Shown: one piece after another, positions 14,869-14,981 of the stretch | Layout of the letters: the number at the start of each line of letters is the position of its first letter | How positions within the stretch are numbered: position 1 is the first letter of the stretch | Origin: Perkinsus olseni | Lineage: Eukaryota; Perkinsozoa; Perkinsida; Perkinsidae | Direction of reading: 5' to 3' | DNA length: 14,981 nucleotides | NCBI GenBank assembly: GCA_013115135.1 | Contig: JABANP010000847.1 | Span: forward strand, 1 to 14,981 | Made by a program: the position numbers and the translations under genes | Notes under the pieces: generated by a model | The model's database searches: none | Told to the model about the DNA's origin: nothing | The model's input: the letters and a program-made list of their open reading frames with translations, nothing else

Positions 14869-14981
14869 TTCTATTTTTTTACGATTAAGTGTAGTTAGAT
14901 CTACGCTATTAGAGTTATTAATCGATAGATCGACGATATTTTAGCCGCCGCGCAACTGGGCAAGCGAGCGCCCCAGATATC
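14869..14981. other. Right edge: T-run then unassigned sequence
   Basis: A run of seven T (14874-14880) follows the repeats. The last TCTA is at about 14908. The final 40 bases turn GC-rich (GCCGCCGCGC onward) and resemble nothing else in the window. This could be host flank or the start of an LTR cut off by the window end. Confidence 0.4.

Larger units (their letters stand above)
4853..14911 (+). mobile_element. BEL/Pao-type retrotransposon, frame-disrupted
   Basis: The domain order zinc-knuckle Gag, aspartic protease, reverse transcriptase, RNase H, integrase matches the BEL/Pao superfamily. The pre-RT region (8816-9130, with a Pro-Trp motif then an Asn/Tyr/Ala-Ala-Arg-Leu-like helix), the F-V-D-D box and the following His-Leu-Leu-Gly and Tyr-Asp-Pro-Leu-Gly-Leu motifs are Pao-type rather than Gypsy- or Copia-type. 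Boundaries are set from composition: TCTA is densely enriched from 4859 to about 14.9 kb. The pol region changes frame at least six times. No long terminal repeats are visible, so the true ends are unknown; the right LTR might lie beyond the window and the left one be lost. Confidence 0.85.

Noticed and set aside
4853..14911. Gypsy- or Copia-type element
   Set aside because: Integrase after RNase H rules out Copia order, and the pre-RT region and Tyr-Asp-Pro-Leu-Gly-Leu motif after the FVDD box fit Pao rather than Gypsy.

Overview
The window is eukaryotic. It holds no bacterial-style operon, rRNA or tRNA that I can recognise. The main content is one BEL/Pao-superfamily retrotransposon on the + strand, preceded by 4.8 kb of repeat-rich DNA in which I find no convincing gene. 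The host is not certain. Compact genic DNA, satellite and minisatellite blocks and a divergent Pao-type polymerase would suit a protist such as a perkinsozoan alveolate, but that is a guess, not a sequence-based identification.

Left region (1-4852). Bases 30-1052 are a satellite-like block of monomers of about 140 bp, partly arranged as 280-bp dimers and bracketed by two identical 162-bp direct repeats. Bases 1552-2956 are a 30-bp minisatellite of about 47 copies. From 2957 to 4852 there is unassigned DNA with a 20-bp G-rich tandem repeat (4254-4333), a chain of perfect inverted repeats (4421-4584) and a perfect hairpin that ends exactly at the ATG at 4853.

Retroelement (4853 to about 14.9 kb). 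In order: a Ser/Thr/Pro-rich ORF (4853-5953); a Ser/Arg-rich ORF (about 5919-6746); a Gag-like segment with three CCHC zinc knuckles and an aspartic protease with the Asp-Thr-Gly motif (to 8562); a Pao-type reverse transcriptase spread over several frames (about 8522-9860); RNase H (to about 10510); an integrase with an HHCC zinc finger and a D,D-35-E core, plus a long Ser-rich tail (to 13206); a 566-bp non-coding interval with a TATA-like box; and a 311-aa ORF (13773-14708) that I do not recognise. The pol part changes frame several times, so this copy is either decayed, mis-assembled at single bases, or dependent on unusual recoding or splicing. Almost every change is in the +1 direction. 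No LTR pair is visible in the window.

The most unusual signal is compositional. The tetranucleotide TCTA is enriched about 6 to 10 fold on the + strand only, from 4859 to about 14.9 kb. It occurs in all codon phases and equally in the non-coding gaps, and is at background level to the left. It outlines the element and ties the unknown 311-aa ORF to it.
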